Assembly (NCBI GenBank): GCA_003427395.1
Contig: BFEA01000028.1
Coordinates: forward strand, 1,249,521 to 1,313,520
Direction of reading: 5' to 3'
From: Chara braunii
Taxonomy: Eukaryota > Streptophyta > Charophyceae > Charales > Characeae
DNA: 64,000 nucleotides
The position numbers and the translations under genes were made by a program. Positions 10,318 to 20,657 of this stretch are shown here, piece by piece; positions within the stretch are counted from its first letter, which is position 1, and every line of letters starts with the position of its first letter. The notes beneath the pieces are model-generated. The model was not told the DNA's origin. It saw nothing but the letters and a program-made list of their open reading frames with translations, and made no database searches.

Positions 10318-11014
10318 CGACCTTCCTCCTGAGAGTCTCGCCAGTTGCTGATTAACGATCACTCTGGCCAACAACTCGTTTCTCCACCAAGCCCTGCTAG
10401 CCCCTACGAGTGTCAGCCCTACGTCTAAATCATGAGCTCTGTCCGTTATCAGATGTCCCACCCCTTCTAGGTCATGAGTCCTTTCGGGTCATCTATCTTT
10501 CAGTATCACCGTCCAAAGGAAAAGTCCCTCTGCCAGTTGCGTTCCAAGGTAACGTATCAGAACACAGCCAGTCTCCTCTAACCTCACAGGAAGAGGAATA
10601 TCATATCCAACAGCCGTCTCTCTGGGTCTCCTCACGCTATAGGATTTGGAACACAGCCAGTCTCCTCATGACCTTCCTCCTGAGAGTCTCGCCAGTTTGC
10701 TGATTAACGATCACTCTGGCCAACAACTCGTTTCTCCACCAAGCCCTGCTAGCCCCTGCGAGTGTCAGCCCTACGTCTAAATCATGAACTCTATCCGTTA
10801 TCAGATGTCCCACCCCTTCTAGGTAATGAGTCCTTTCGGGTCGTCTATCTTTCAGTATCACCGTCCAAAGGAAAAGTCCCTCTGCCAGCTGCGTTCCAAG
10901 GTAACGTATCGGAACACAGCCAGTCTCCTCTAACCTCACAGGAAGAGGAATATCATATCCAACAGCCGTCTCTCTGGGTCTTACAAGTTTCCTCACGCTA
11001 TCGGAACACAACCA
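10318..11014. repeat. About 352-bp tandem duplication beside an assembly gap
   Basis: The block beginning CCTTCCTCCTGAGAGTCTCG at 10321 recurs at 10672 with few changes. A partial third copy (from TCGGAACACAACCAGTCTCC) follows the N run at 11175. Copy one lacks one T near 10350 relative to copy two. This pattern beside Ns is typical of unresolved haplotype or contig-end overlap. Confidence 0.85.
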
Positions 11015-11174
11015 NNNNNNNNNNNNNNNNNNNNNNNNNNNNNNNNNNNNNNNNNNNNNNNNNNNNNNNNNNNNNNNNNNNNNNNNNNNNNNNNNNNNNN
11101 NNNNNNNNNNNNNNNNNNNNNNNNNNNNNNNNNNNNNNNNNNNNNNNNNNNNNNNNNNNNNNNNNNNNNNNNNN
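11015..11174. other. Assembly gap (160 N)
   Basis: Run of Ns inside the ORF C duplication. It hides no more than part of a duplicated unit if the duplication is an artefact. Confidence 0.99.
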
Positions 11175-11321
11175 TATCGGAACACAACCAGTCTCCTCTA
11201 ACCTCACAGGAAGAGGAATATCATATCCAACAGCCGTCTCTCTGGGTCTTACAAGTTTCCTCACGCTATAAGTTAGCCAAGCTGCTGAGTCACTCCTCAT
11301 CACTCAAGCTAACTCATTAAC

Positions 11322-12488
11322 TCAAGTCGCCCAATCGCTATGGGCTAAGTTCTTGACAATAGGCCCCTCTCGTTCCTTCGCTCTCAGTTCCAGCCCGTGA
11401 CTGGCGGAGCAGGAATCCCTTCTTCTCTCACTGAACTCCGTCCCCAGACGCGGCCAATGGATGCTACCCTCCTCTGGCCCGTCCTTGGGCCAGTCCTCTC
11501 CGAAGAGATCCGCCAACCCTAGGTCCGGCTGTACCCGGATCCTACGGCCGTCGTCGTCGAAAATCCACTGGTCCGATTCCTCCTCTGGCCAGTCCTCATC
11601 CGCTTCCCCTATGTCGTGGTACCCGTAGTGGCACTCGAGCTCGTTGATCCTAACAAGCCCTGCGTCCGGCCAATATGACTCGTCGTCAAACAACGTGGCC
11701 ACGCCTCCCAAATGGTAAGTCCCCCTTGATAGAGCACTCCGGAATACGTCGTAGGGGAAAGGCTCTCCCTCAGACGCCCACAGGTATACGAACGATCGGA
11801 CAAACTCCACAAGCTCTATACGGTCCTCCCTGTCTATAAAGCCTCGCAAGAGTTGAGCAGAGTAGAAAAGTCGCCTCTGGACATTGCTCTGAAAAAGTCT
11901 CTCAAGCTCCTTCGTAAGGAGATAACTCTGCACCAGGTTCCCTATCCCACCGAAGAGCTGATCCACTACGAACAAAGGGATCACTGTCGCTACTTCGAAG
12001 AATCCTTGTGGATATGGAAAGTACCATGGCGCTGCTAAGGCTAAGTGCCCCCTCACAGGACACGGCCTCGTATCGCTACACCACGGTCTGCGCTTCTCGA
12101 AGAAGTCCTCCTCGCCTCTGACTGTGTCCCTAACCTCTGCGTCGAGAATGTCCTCCGCCTTGCGTATCGAGGTGCTCTCTCCCAACGTCAAGCTCTCCAC
12201 TATAATCGTGACCTCTGCGGTCCTGTCTATGTATATATATGCCCTCACGTCTATCCTCATCGAGTCGGGTACTACCCGTCCTCGACGGTCGTGCTCAAAG
12301 CTCGCGTCGTGGTACATCCACATCCATACTCCCCTATCCGCAAGCACGGATCTGGGGCTGCGATAGTCTCTGTAGGAGGCTCCTTCACGACTCACGAAAG
12401 GAACCTCCACTGTCTCATCGTCATACAACTCAGGGACGTTAAAGGACGAGGTCGGAAAGACGTCATAATCCTCTGGCATAGAGGTCAT
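11322..12488 (-). CDS. ORF B, 388-residue protein of an unrecognised paralogous family
   Basis: ATG at 12488, only 4 nt after ORF A. It is fully open for 388 codons and is the longest intact frame in the pre-gag cassette. It is acidic overall, with a start rich in Asp/Glu, then RGVWMWMYHD. The central part (about 150-260) aligns with ORF A along GH-L-x2-A, ATVIPLFVVDQLFGGIGNLV, a YLL/ELE helix and RIELVEFVRSF. The C-terminal 100 residues (DEDWPEEESDQWIFDDDGRR) are unique to B. I see no enzyme motif, signal peptide or membrane helix. It may be a structural or host-interaction factor of the element, but that is a guess. Confidence 0.72.
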   Translation of the reverse strand: MTSMPEDYDVFPTSSFNVPELYDDETVEVPFVSREGASYRDYRSPRSVLADRGVWMWMYHDASFEHDRRGRVVPDSMRIDVRAYIYIDRTAEVTIIVESLTLGESTSIRKAEDILDAEVRDTVRGEEDFFEKRRPWCSDTRPCPVRGHLALAAPWYFPYPQGFFEVATVIPLFVVDQLFGGIGNLVQSYLLTKELERLFQSNVQRRLFYSAQLLRGFIDREDRIELVEFVRSFVYLWASEGEPFPYDVFRSALSRGTYHLGGVATLFDDESYWPDAGLVRINELECHYGYHDIGEADEDWPEEESDQWIFDDDGRRIRVQPDLGLADLFGEDWPKDGPEEGSIHWPRLGTEFSERRRDSCSASHGLELRAKEREGPIVKNLAHSDWAT

Positions 12489-12492
12489 ACGT

Positions 12493-13515
12493 TTAGAGGT
12501 CCCTACCTCTCCGCTGTCCGGGGATAGCTACTCCTATCCGGGAAAATCCTGCGTTCATGTCTATGCCCCTCTCCGGCTCCTCAACCACGGCCTCTCTTTC
12601 GTCCTCGTCGCGTCGCTTGTCAACAAAATACGGAGGGTACCGAATCGCCTCGTAATATCGCTCCAACTGGCCCGAGTACACCAGAGCCCCAGAGTCCCTA
12701 TCCAGTCGGACCCACCAATCATCAACGAAAAGACTGTCTATACAGGTGATGAACTCTGGTCTCGCGCAGAGCTCCCGATCAAGCAGGTCCCATACGTATG
12801 CGAGAGGGGAAACACCCCACAGGTGCTTTTGTGCCCTCGGAGCTATCGACCGAATCAGCTCTATGAGTTGTATCCCTTCGTCGCCTCTACGTGGTCCTCC
12901 GGTCATGAGCGAATAATAAATGTAACACCTGTCTAAATCCCCTCTTGCAAAAAACTCCAACTCGCTGTAGGCGAGGTAAGCCTCAGCTAAGCCGCCTACT
13001 CCTCTGAACGTGCCTTCCGTCACGAAAGCGGGAATTACTGCCCTAAGCCACGACGTCGAGTACGAGAAGAAGTTGCGTCGTGCGACCCGCAGATGTCCTG
13101 TGACCTCTAAAGGAGGTAACCCTAGAATCAAGGTCAACGGGTCGCGGGCCGCCTCCCCTCGAAAGGCGCCTACCTCCTCTTGGACAATCTGTGACGCTCT
13201 CTCAATGATAGGACTTGTCTGGTAGATCGCTAACGACCATGCGACATCCTTGGCCTTATCTAAATCTAGGTAAAGAAAGCCCCGCACTACGCCTCTAGAC
13301 CGACCTCCGTCCTGACCTCTCTGGTGCTCTCGATACGTCCACAACCAAGCACCAGTGGTGAGAAGGGTAGACCTCCAACCTGATTGACCATCGTGTTCGA
13401 AGGTCGGTCAGGCGGGTAACGTTAACTCTACCAAGTCGTCTCCTAGGAGTTCCGGGGGTTCTATTCCCCAGGCAGGATCGACTTCGTACTGCTCCACAGC
13501 CTCTGGCTGCCACAT
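12493..13515 (-). pseudogene. ORF A, about 340-codon paralogue of ORF B, with one TGA
   Basis: The first ATG is at 13515-13513; an in-frame stop lies just upstream. TGA at 13410-13408 (codon 36) interrupts an otherwise open frame to 12493. The segment before the TGA (PPELLGDDLVEL) aligns with NVPELYDDETVEV of ORF B, which shows the stop lies inside the gene rather than before its start. After it come GAWLWTYRE (B: GVWMWMYHD) and AVIPAFVTEGTFRGVGGLAE (B: ATVIPLFVVDQLFGGIGNLV). A CGA-to-TGA change is the simplest cause. It is first in the cassette. Function unknown. Confidence 0.65.
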
Positions 13516-15091
13516 CCAAGCAATCGTCCCCTTTCACAGGAATCACCGGGCCCCGCTCCCGAATAGAACCTCTACGCCTCCTGACCGAGTCTCCCCGATC
13601 ACGAGGCGGGTGTCCCACTCGATAGAAACCCTTAGGAGTATTCCTCCAGCGAGTTCCTGGCCAGCGGGAGTCCCTCTCTAAAAGTCTATAAAAAAAACCC
13701 TAAATCGGGAAGGCTAGCGTCATTCCCTTAGCCATCCCTAATCTCCAATTTTATTTAAGGGTATTTAATTCGGGAAAATTACTGAATTTCTTTCCTCCCC
13801 CTATCTCCTACTCTCGACTCACTCCTCAGACTAATCCAGGAAAGGTCTGTAGGCAGTCCTAGGTTCCGCCGCCTTCTTCCGGCCCTCCTTTAGGAATTTT
13901 CTCTAATTTTAACCAATTAATTAGGGATAATTAGGTTAAAGTCAGAGAATCCCTTTCCTTGGTTTGGTGGCCGAGTAGACTTGTTTTCCAAACCTACCTC
14001 AAAATCTGGCCAATTTTCTGGCCTTCCCGACTATTTTACTTAATTTTCTTGACTTAATCAGATTTAGTTCTAATAAAACAGAGGAGATGCCTGTAAAATT
14101 CGTTTTCTTATTTTACTCCTATCTAGGGCTATATTTTACATTATGTCTCTCAGTCCCAAAATTTTTGATGGATCTATTTAATTACTAAAAATTTTCGAAA
14201 AAAATTGGCAGCATCTCCCCTCCCCCCTTTGGGATGGGGTTCGGAGCTGTTGCCCCTAGCTCAGCAGTCTAAAGAAGGAGCCTACAAATTTTGATCCAAA
14301 TAAATCAAAATTTACTTAATCCATTTTCAAAAAATAATTTTCGTTTCAAGTAAATAACAAAAATAACAAGAAAGAGGAATCATAAGATAATTCAGATTTG
14401 TTTCGAACCAACTTTTACATGTTGCTCCTCGGGGTTGTTAGAGTTTAACTAACTAGGGTTTCGGGGTTTTGTGCGCAACCGCACGCTCGCCCCCGCCCCT
14501 CGTACAACCCCGGGATTTTCCCTGCTGACCCTCCTAAATATCCGAAAAATCTTTATCCGATTACTTTCCTTTAATTTCTATTACCCCATTTTTTTCACAA
14601 AATGTAAAAGAAAATACAAATTTTATTTTTGTTTTCCAAATTTTTCTTCGTTGTTCGTTGCTGTTTCAGCCCCTAACTAGCTCTGATCATCTCGCCCTAG
14701 GTATCAAAACGACAAGAAAAAAAAGCTGAATAACTTTGGTCCAGGGGTTATCCCTAAAAAAAGGACCAGTTTCTCGCAATAAATTAAAAGGAAATACTGG
14801 TAATTTTGAATTATTAAATAAGAAAATAAAAAATTTTAATTATCTTTAATTCCGACAGTTAGAAATTCGCAAGAAACGTCTCAAAACGTTCGCCTCGTCA
14901 TGAGGTCGAACTTTCCCCTCAAGGTACTTCGCGCAAAAACACACGGTTGATGAGTTATCTTAAAAGGAAATATTTTTAGATTTTAACAAAAATAAGAAAA
15001 ATCGACTAATCAACTTATTGAAGCTAATTAGTCGTTCCCTGGGCACCCCCGTTATGTGGGGAAGGTCGTGGCCTTGGGGGTGTGATCCCCT
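13516..15091 (-). other. Long AT-rich 5' leader between PBS and ORF A
   Basis: About 1.6 kb without a convincing gene. It holds AT-rich stretches and, near 14208-14216, GGCAGCATCTCCC-type sequence. The same kind of motif (GGCAGC-C-TCCC) recurs in the multi-kb repeats at 38.1-39.2 and 50.2-50.4 kb. A packaging or dimerisation role would be expected for such a leader but is not shown by the sequence. Confidence 0.5.
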
Positions 15092-15108
15092 CCCCGGCAA
15101 CGGCGCCA
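15092..15108 (-). promoter_or_regulatory. Primer-binding site for tRNA-Asp
   Basis: Plus strand reads CCCCGGCAACGGCGCCA, matching the 3' end of plant tRNA-Asp(GTC) with its CCA. On the minus strand it is TGGCGCCGTTGCCGGGG, the PBS common in plant Athila/Tat-type elements. It sits 4 nt inside the LTR end (TTACA, then AATT, then the PBS). It primes minus-strand cDNA synthesis. Confidence 0.93.
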
Positions 15109-15284
15109 AATTTGTAAGGAAACCCGGGGAGGGGCCTTCACTGTGCGGTGAAGCCAAGGGGTACAGTGCCTGTCACTTCACTGCCCCCGCTTCGGAGGTC
15201 CTCAACGACCAGCAAGGTGTGCAAGTTTCGGAATGCCCGTCAATCGCGCGCCCATACAAGACTCTTATTCACTTTGTTCAGGAA

Positions 15285-15590
15285 GTATAGCAACAAGTGA
15301 AAGCAAGACTCTAATCATTGTGATCGGTGAATACAACAACAAGTGTAAGCAAGGCCCTGTTCGTTGTGGTCAGCGAATACAGCAGCAATTGAAAGCAAGG
15401 CCCCGCTCGCTGTGATCGGCGAATACAGCAGCAACTGCATAGAAGGTCCTGCTCGCTGTAATCAGCGAATACAACAGCAAGTGTATAGAAGGCCCTGTTC
15501 GCTGTAATCAGCGAGTACAACAGCAACTGAAAGCAAGGCCCTGCAAGTGGAAACAAGGCCCCGTTCTTTGTGATCAGCGAATAGTGTTTT
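15285..15590. repeat. About 46-bp tandem repeat in the 5' LTR
   Basis: Roughly six diverged copies of a unit with GAATACAGCAGCAA, then AAGCAAGGCCC, then GCTGTGATCAGC. Part of each unit is self-complementary around CGCTGTGATCAGCG. Confidence 0.8.
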
Positions 15591-16599
15591 TCAAGGAACA
15601 TGAGTTTCAATGACATTGTGTGCNTNTATGCAGAAAAGACCTCACAAATCTTTGNTGANATGCCTGTTTGGAAGTAACNTTTGCGGTATGANTCAGCAGT
15701 TGCTCGCCCATCCACCTTCACACAGTATGTATCACAAGGTGGATTATCCAACAATGAGAAAATATTTTGAAACAACCCCCAATTTGAAAGTCCATGCAAG
15801 ACAGTTCAATCATGACGCGACTAGAAATCTTTTGGTGGGCCACTCTTGGCGTTGATCAGACGACAGTTATTCTCAACCGAGGGGTTTATGCACCTACTGG
15901 GTTTGGTTCTCACTTCCTTTCTCTGCACACACTCTCTCCCTCTCGGTACGCTCTCTCTCCCACTCCGCTCTCACTTTTTTCCTCTCTGCACGCTCTCTCT
16001 CCCTGGCTCGCTCTCTCCCCCCCTTCACACTCACTCTTTCCCTCTCTGCACGCTCTCTCTCCCTGGCCCGCATTCTCGCTCCGCTTCCCCCAATTCCCTC
16101 TCTCTCTCTCTCGCACGGAGTAGCCCTCTTGCGTGCGAGCAGATTGTAACCAGGTTGGCACGAAGTCTTAAATGATGTGTTCGATTGAGCAACTCTCAAT
16201 CGGCCAGCATTATAATCCCCAGTAATACCCTGAATGGCAATTTGAAATCGATTCGGTTCAGGGTTTGGAACGACACCCTCGTCCGAGTTGATCTCGATCG
16301 ATCTGAAATAAAGTTCCTTAAAATGCCCTTAATTCAGNCGCTTGTAAACGATCGGCCTCTTGAGGTCTAGGAATTAATGGAGTTAAAATCTTTCAAACAT
16401 AAGATAAAGAAAATAAATAAATAAAACATAATAAAAGACTCAATTGTGCTATATAAAAAAAACAGAAGTATTTGTCGGGGTCTAACCAGCGAAAATAGTT
16501 ACCCCCGTCAGCGACGGTATACTTCTGCCTGTTCGGACTGATTTGTGAGGTCAGTTGTTCCCATCAGCAGCAGTGGACTCTTGCTTAATTTGACCACTC

Positions 16600-16890
16600 C
16601 CACAGGGTATTCTGGACAGATCAGCAAACGTACTTCGGTTAGTCCGCTCGCAGAGGCTATTCGCAGCAGATCAACAAGTATACTTTGATTAGCCTGCTCA
16701 CACAGACTATTCTCGTTAGATCTGCAAGGGAACTTTGGCTGACCCGCTCACAGCGGCTATTCTCAACAGATCCGCAAGTGTACTTTGGTTAGCCTGCTCA
16801 GACAGGCTATTCTCGTTAGTACTGCAAAGGAACTTTGGCTGGGCCGCTCACAGCGGCTATTCTTAACAGATCCGCAAGTGTACTTTGATT
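16600..16890. repeat. 50-bp tandem repeats with alternating hairpins in the 5' LTR
   Basis: About six 50-bp units form 100-bp pairs. Each unit carries a short hairpin followed by TATTCTC. One type is AGCCTG-CTCAGA-CAGGCT (16791-16808). The other is CCGCT-CAC-AGCGG (16744-16756) and its longer form GCCGCT-CAC-AGCGGC (16843-16857). Stems differ between unit types but stay complementary. Confidence 0.85.
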
Positions 16891-19622
16891 AGCCCGACAT
16901 GTGAAAATAGTCGTTCCTGATTGCTGCAGAGGTTCTTGATGGGGCTGATTCACCGAAACCGGCTACCCTAGCCCGCAGCAGAATTACTTAATTAGCTCGA
17001 ACCAGGGAGCCAAGTCGTTTCTGCCATTTGCTTAATTGGACTGGCTCGGTAGACTGGCTGTATCCGCCGGTTGCTCCCTCTATTCCCCGCTCGCCCTCTC
17101 TCTCGTTCCTACACTGATGGAATCATACCCGTTCGCCAACNTCCCTTCCTCCCTTNTTCCCTCCTCGAACTCTCTCCATCTTGATCTCTCTCCTTCTCAA
17201 TCTCTCTTTCCCNCACCTATACTGTGCANGCCTCTCTCCGTTCCGAACTTACTNGCNAAACCCTCTCTTTGCCTGCCTNTTCTCTCTCTCTCTATCTGAT
17301 TACACGCTCTCTTTCCGCCAGAGCACTCTCTATCTGGCAGTCCACTCTCTTCTTCCTTTTTCACCCCTTTCGTTCCCTCTAATCCGCGGAAAACACCCCC
17401 CCCTGTGCTNAGTCAATCATCTGNGGAAGACGTCANNCCGGAGGAAGACGTCAGTCTGTGGACGCCGCACCGTGCACCGCTTGGTGCGCCCCTCTGCCCG
17501 TTGTGCCTGCTCATGAACCGACTCTATGCCAGCGGGNTACGCACGCCAGGCACGCTCAGTGCCTTNCTCTGCTAACCGGGGCTTTTGCGCGAGCGTGNCC
17601 TGCNNACATCAAGCACGCTGAATCCGCTCACNTCAGATCTTCCTCCCTCTCTGGCTGTCAAAGAGGCCTTTTGCTTGCGCGTTGCNTACACCGGGCATAC
17701 GCAGTGTCTCTCCTCGTTCCTCCTCTCTCGTTGATCGCCCTCAGCGNGGACACATCCCAGATNNAGTCCGAAGGGGGCTNAGTACACCTGGCGNGCGAGT
17801 CTGCCCCTNTCTCATCTNTCTCAATCTCTCTNGCTGNCGCCTGCCTGGCGCGTCGTTCCCCCTTGCTGAAACGCGCTGTGCTGGCTGAGGTGTACGCCAG
17901 GCACGNTGTCCCCTGCAGCTCGTTGACCTTCTCTCCTTCAGACGCGATCCCAGGCTGGGTACACCTGGTGCACCCCCCCCTGGTGTCCCGTTTGTCGCTC
18001 TATATCCACACGTGAAAGCTGCAGCACGGGTACCTTCGAATCTTTTCGCTTCTTTCATCGCCCAGGCCCTGAAACGGGAGCTAGCCCCTCGGCACCAGCG
18101 GTACTAGGGCTATAGGTTTGGCATAGGCATTTCTTCAAGTGACAATGTCGCCAAAGCCCAGGCTTTAGGCCCGGTAATAGCAGCTCACGGACCCAGCAGG
18201 ACCGATGCAAATTCAGGGCTCGCGGTGAAGGGTATCAAAAGCCAATGCAGCCGGTCGTCATCGCTTATTCCGCACAGTCAAACCATGTTGCCGGGATAAT
18301 TGCAGTGACTAAAATAATCCTCCCCAGCGAATTATCATGGAAAAAAAAATTAGTACCCTCGAATAAATGAACCACAACAGTCCTGAGGTGGATCGGAGTT
18401 TCATACTAGGACATACCAATATCGAACCGCCCAATACCGTACCAGTTCGTGTCGATGTCGATCCAATAGTTGTGCCAATCTGCATTAGCGGCCATGCCGA
18501 TGCTGTCGCGATATTAGTTTCATACCAGTTCCGTTCCAGTAAGCGTACCAATGCCGGATCCGAAGAAACGCTCTGATTTACCGCCGCCTGCACTATTATC
18601 ATACCGCTCGATGTCGAGTGTCGTACCATGCAATAATGCATTGTGATAATACCGAGCCTGTCCCGAACCAGAGTACCGTGCCCGAATCGACCGAGAGGTA
18701 ACACCCCTGCAATGAAGCCCAATCAAAATAGCACCGGTGGTAATCCCGCGCCGGGCATCCATCCCGCACTCACTCACTACACCCTGATTGGAACAATGTG
18801 GCGCTTAAGCAAATCAGGTAAGTTTAGCATGTCAAGTGGTAATCTCGATTATCGGAAAATTGAGAGAGTCGTTAGAATCAGGGTAAATAAATGATTCGGA
18901 ATTAAAACCGCTCGCGAATAATTAAGTAAATATTAGTTAATTATCAGATAATTGTGGGTTTCCTTCTCTTTTTATTATTTTTAATTATGTTTTTTATTTC
19001 TTAGTTCCATTATCGAAAATAACGAAAATAAAAGCAATCTTGTCAAAAATAAATTACGATGGAATTTAATTAAATAACGAATTTTTTTTGTTTTCTTTTT
19101 CTTTTACGGCCTTGATCCCTTTTTCTTATTTTTAACTCTATTGTCAGAAATTCCAATAATTGAGGGCGGTCCCATTAAAAATCAAATATCAAAGATTTTG
19201 AATAAATTAATGAATATTCTGTTTTTCTCTTCTCTTCTTTTGTTTTTAATTCATTTTCTCATTTTTAATTTTGATACCAAAATTGATGATATCCGAGGCC
19301 CCACTTCTGCGCCAGTTGTGGAGCGTAAAAGGACCACGCCTAAGCCTATCTCCATCTTGCTGTTCAGCAGGCGGCTGTCCCGGAAACAGGCTAAAGGCGG
19401 CGGTATTAAGATAGACGTCACCGCGGTAGAAGAGGTAGTCCTTCTTGTCAATTTCGAGAGCTAGTCTCAACGGTCGTCATATCTAATTTAAGGGATACTC
19501 GGGGTACCCCTAATTTTTGTTGCCGGGTCAAACCAGAGTACCATCATTGCACGGACTTGTCTTTGAGCCTAAGTCCCTAAGCCGCGGATTTCAGGCGGCT
19601 CACTGCTTGTGGTCGCCTGACA

Positions 19623-20010
19623 AAGTATCCATCCTACTATAAACATGGGTGATCACCTGAATCGACAAGCAGGCACACATCATTAGTCTGATGAGCAGCA
19701 TTGATTGCCCTCAACCGAGGGGATTAACTGGCCATCGCAGTCTAACATCATATCCCTAGTCTGAATCCCTCATCATCTACAAAATCGTTCTTGCAGCACC
19801 CGGGGAGGAGGGACATTCAGAATAGGGGGCAAGAAAGTCAATTATAGCAAAACCTTGGACAAAGTCCGATTCCACCATTGCACTGTATTATGTAATGTTA
19901 CCTGCACCATATCCCCCCCACGATCCTCATAATCCACGAATCCACTCAAGTAGGGAGACACAGTTTACAAAGATTCATAGCCACGTGCTTACCTAATTAA
20001 TCATAAGCAT
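19623..20010. other. Flank of the gypsy element, no gene seen
   Basis: AT-balanced sequence just outside the LTR. It contains GCAGCATTGATTGCCCT (19692-19708), a motif shared with 46966-47000 and 62070-62105. TGCATACAG at about 20012-20020 could be a splice acceptor for the ORF that follows. Confidence 0.5.
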
Positions 20011-20506
20011 GTGCATACAGAAAAAGTCAAAAATGTGGCAGGGCCCCAATCAATCACACACTTTTTTTACACAGAGGATGACGTCTCGCATGCTGAGGAT
20101 GGTGGGCAAGATGAGGAAGACGTGATCAATTACTACGCTAATATTTGTCCAGGGTGTGTGGATTGGGAAGTAGAAAATGAGATGGGTCGTGAAGGGGCTG
20201 GGTGGGACAGGGATGAGTATAAGGTTGGGGCTGGCGGGTGGTGGGAGAATCTGATGAAGCTCTCTTACCAGGTCGACACCAAGAGTGCCGACGTTGACGG
20301 TGACCAGGCAGATGAGTGGGAGGTGGAGCTGGGGTTCATGGCAGAGGCGATAGATGCGGTAGAGGAGCGGCAAGGAATGGGCGAGATGGGCGAGAAGGGT
20401 TAGAAGGATGACAACAACAACAACAACAACGGTGAGCAGGGAATGGGTGAAATGGGCGAGACGGGCGGGAAGGATGATAACAACAACAACAACAACAACA
20501 ACAATT

Positions 20507-20571
<65 letters not shown>

Positions 20572-20611
20572 GAGATGGGAGAGATGGGAGAGAAGGATGA
20601 CAACAAGGATG

Positions 20612-20657
<46 letters not shown>

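Larger units (their letters stand above)
9952..11300 (-). pseudogene. ORF C, third member of the A/B/C family, broken by duplication and gap
   Basis: The first ATG is at 11300, 21 nt after ORF B. The N-terminal part (to about 10340) has a WTV motif like the WMY/WTY segment of B and A. The C-terminal part (10305-9952) contains LPAFVIGQTYGSVDRLSEVV, aligning with AVIPAFVTEGTFRGVGGLAE of ORF A. Between them lie the 160-N gap, a 352-bp duplication and a 1-nt frame difference with a stop near 10315, so the reading frame cannot be trusted. Family membership is supported by the two matching ends. Whether the break is real or an assembly error is open. Confidence 0.6.
1..19622 (-). mobile_element. 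Giant Ty3/gypsy LTR retrotransposon, 3' LTR cut by window edge
   Basis: Sequence 1-1195 recurs at about 18428-19622 in the same orientation with roughly 95-97% identity by eye, which marks the two LTRs. Coding order on the minus strand is ORFs A-J, gag, protease, RT, RNase H, integrase, which is gypsy order. A 17-nt match to the plant tRNA-Asp 3' end (15092-15108) sets the inner edge of the 5' LTR, and TG at 19622 sets its outer edge. If the left LTR is as long as the right, the element is about 23 kb, near the top of the known size range. The tRNA-Asp primer and an extra ORF region upstream of gag recall plant Athila/Tat/Ogre elements, but ten extra ORFs is far more than the single one I know from those. 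pol is broken, so this copy cannot be autonomous. Confidence 0.9.
15113..19622 (-). repeat. 5' LTR, about 4.5 kb
   Basis: Bounded by TGT at 19622 and ACA at 15113 on the minus strand. Only its last 1195 bases can be compared with the truncated 3' LTR, and they match. It contains two tandem-repeat arrays (15285-15590, 16600-16890), CT-rich runs (15900-16110) and scattered single Ns. The length is unusual but known for giant plant gypsy elements. The claim that the whole interval is LTR rests on the PBS position and on both ends being TG...CA. Confidence 0.8.

Noticed and set aside
13295-13618. 107-codon minus frame over the start of ORF A
   Set aside because: Different frame from the segment that aligns with ORF B; Arg-rich shadow.
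15894-16199. Arg/Glu-rich minus frame in the LTR
   Set aside because: Product of CT-rich simple sequence.
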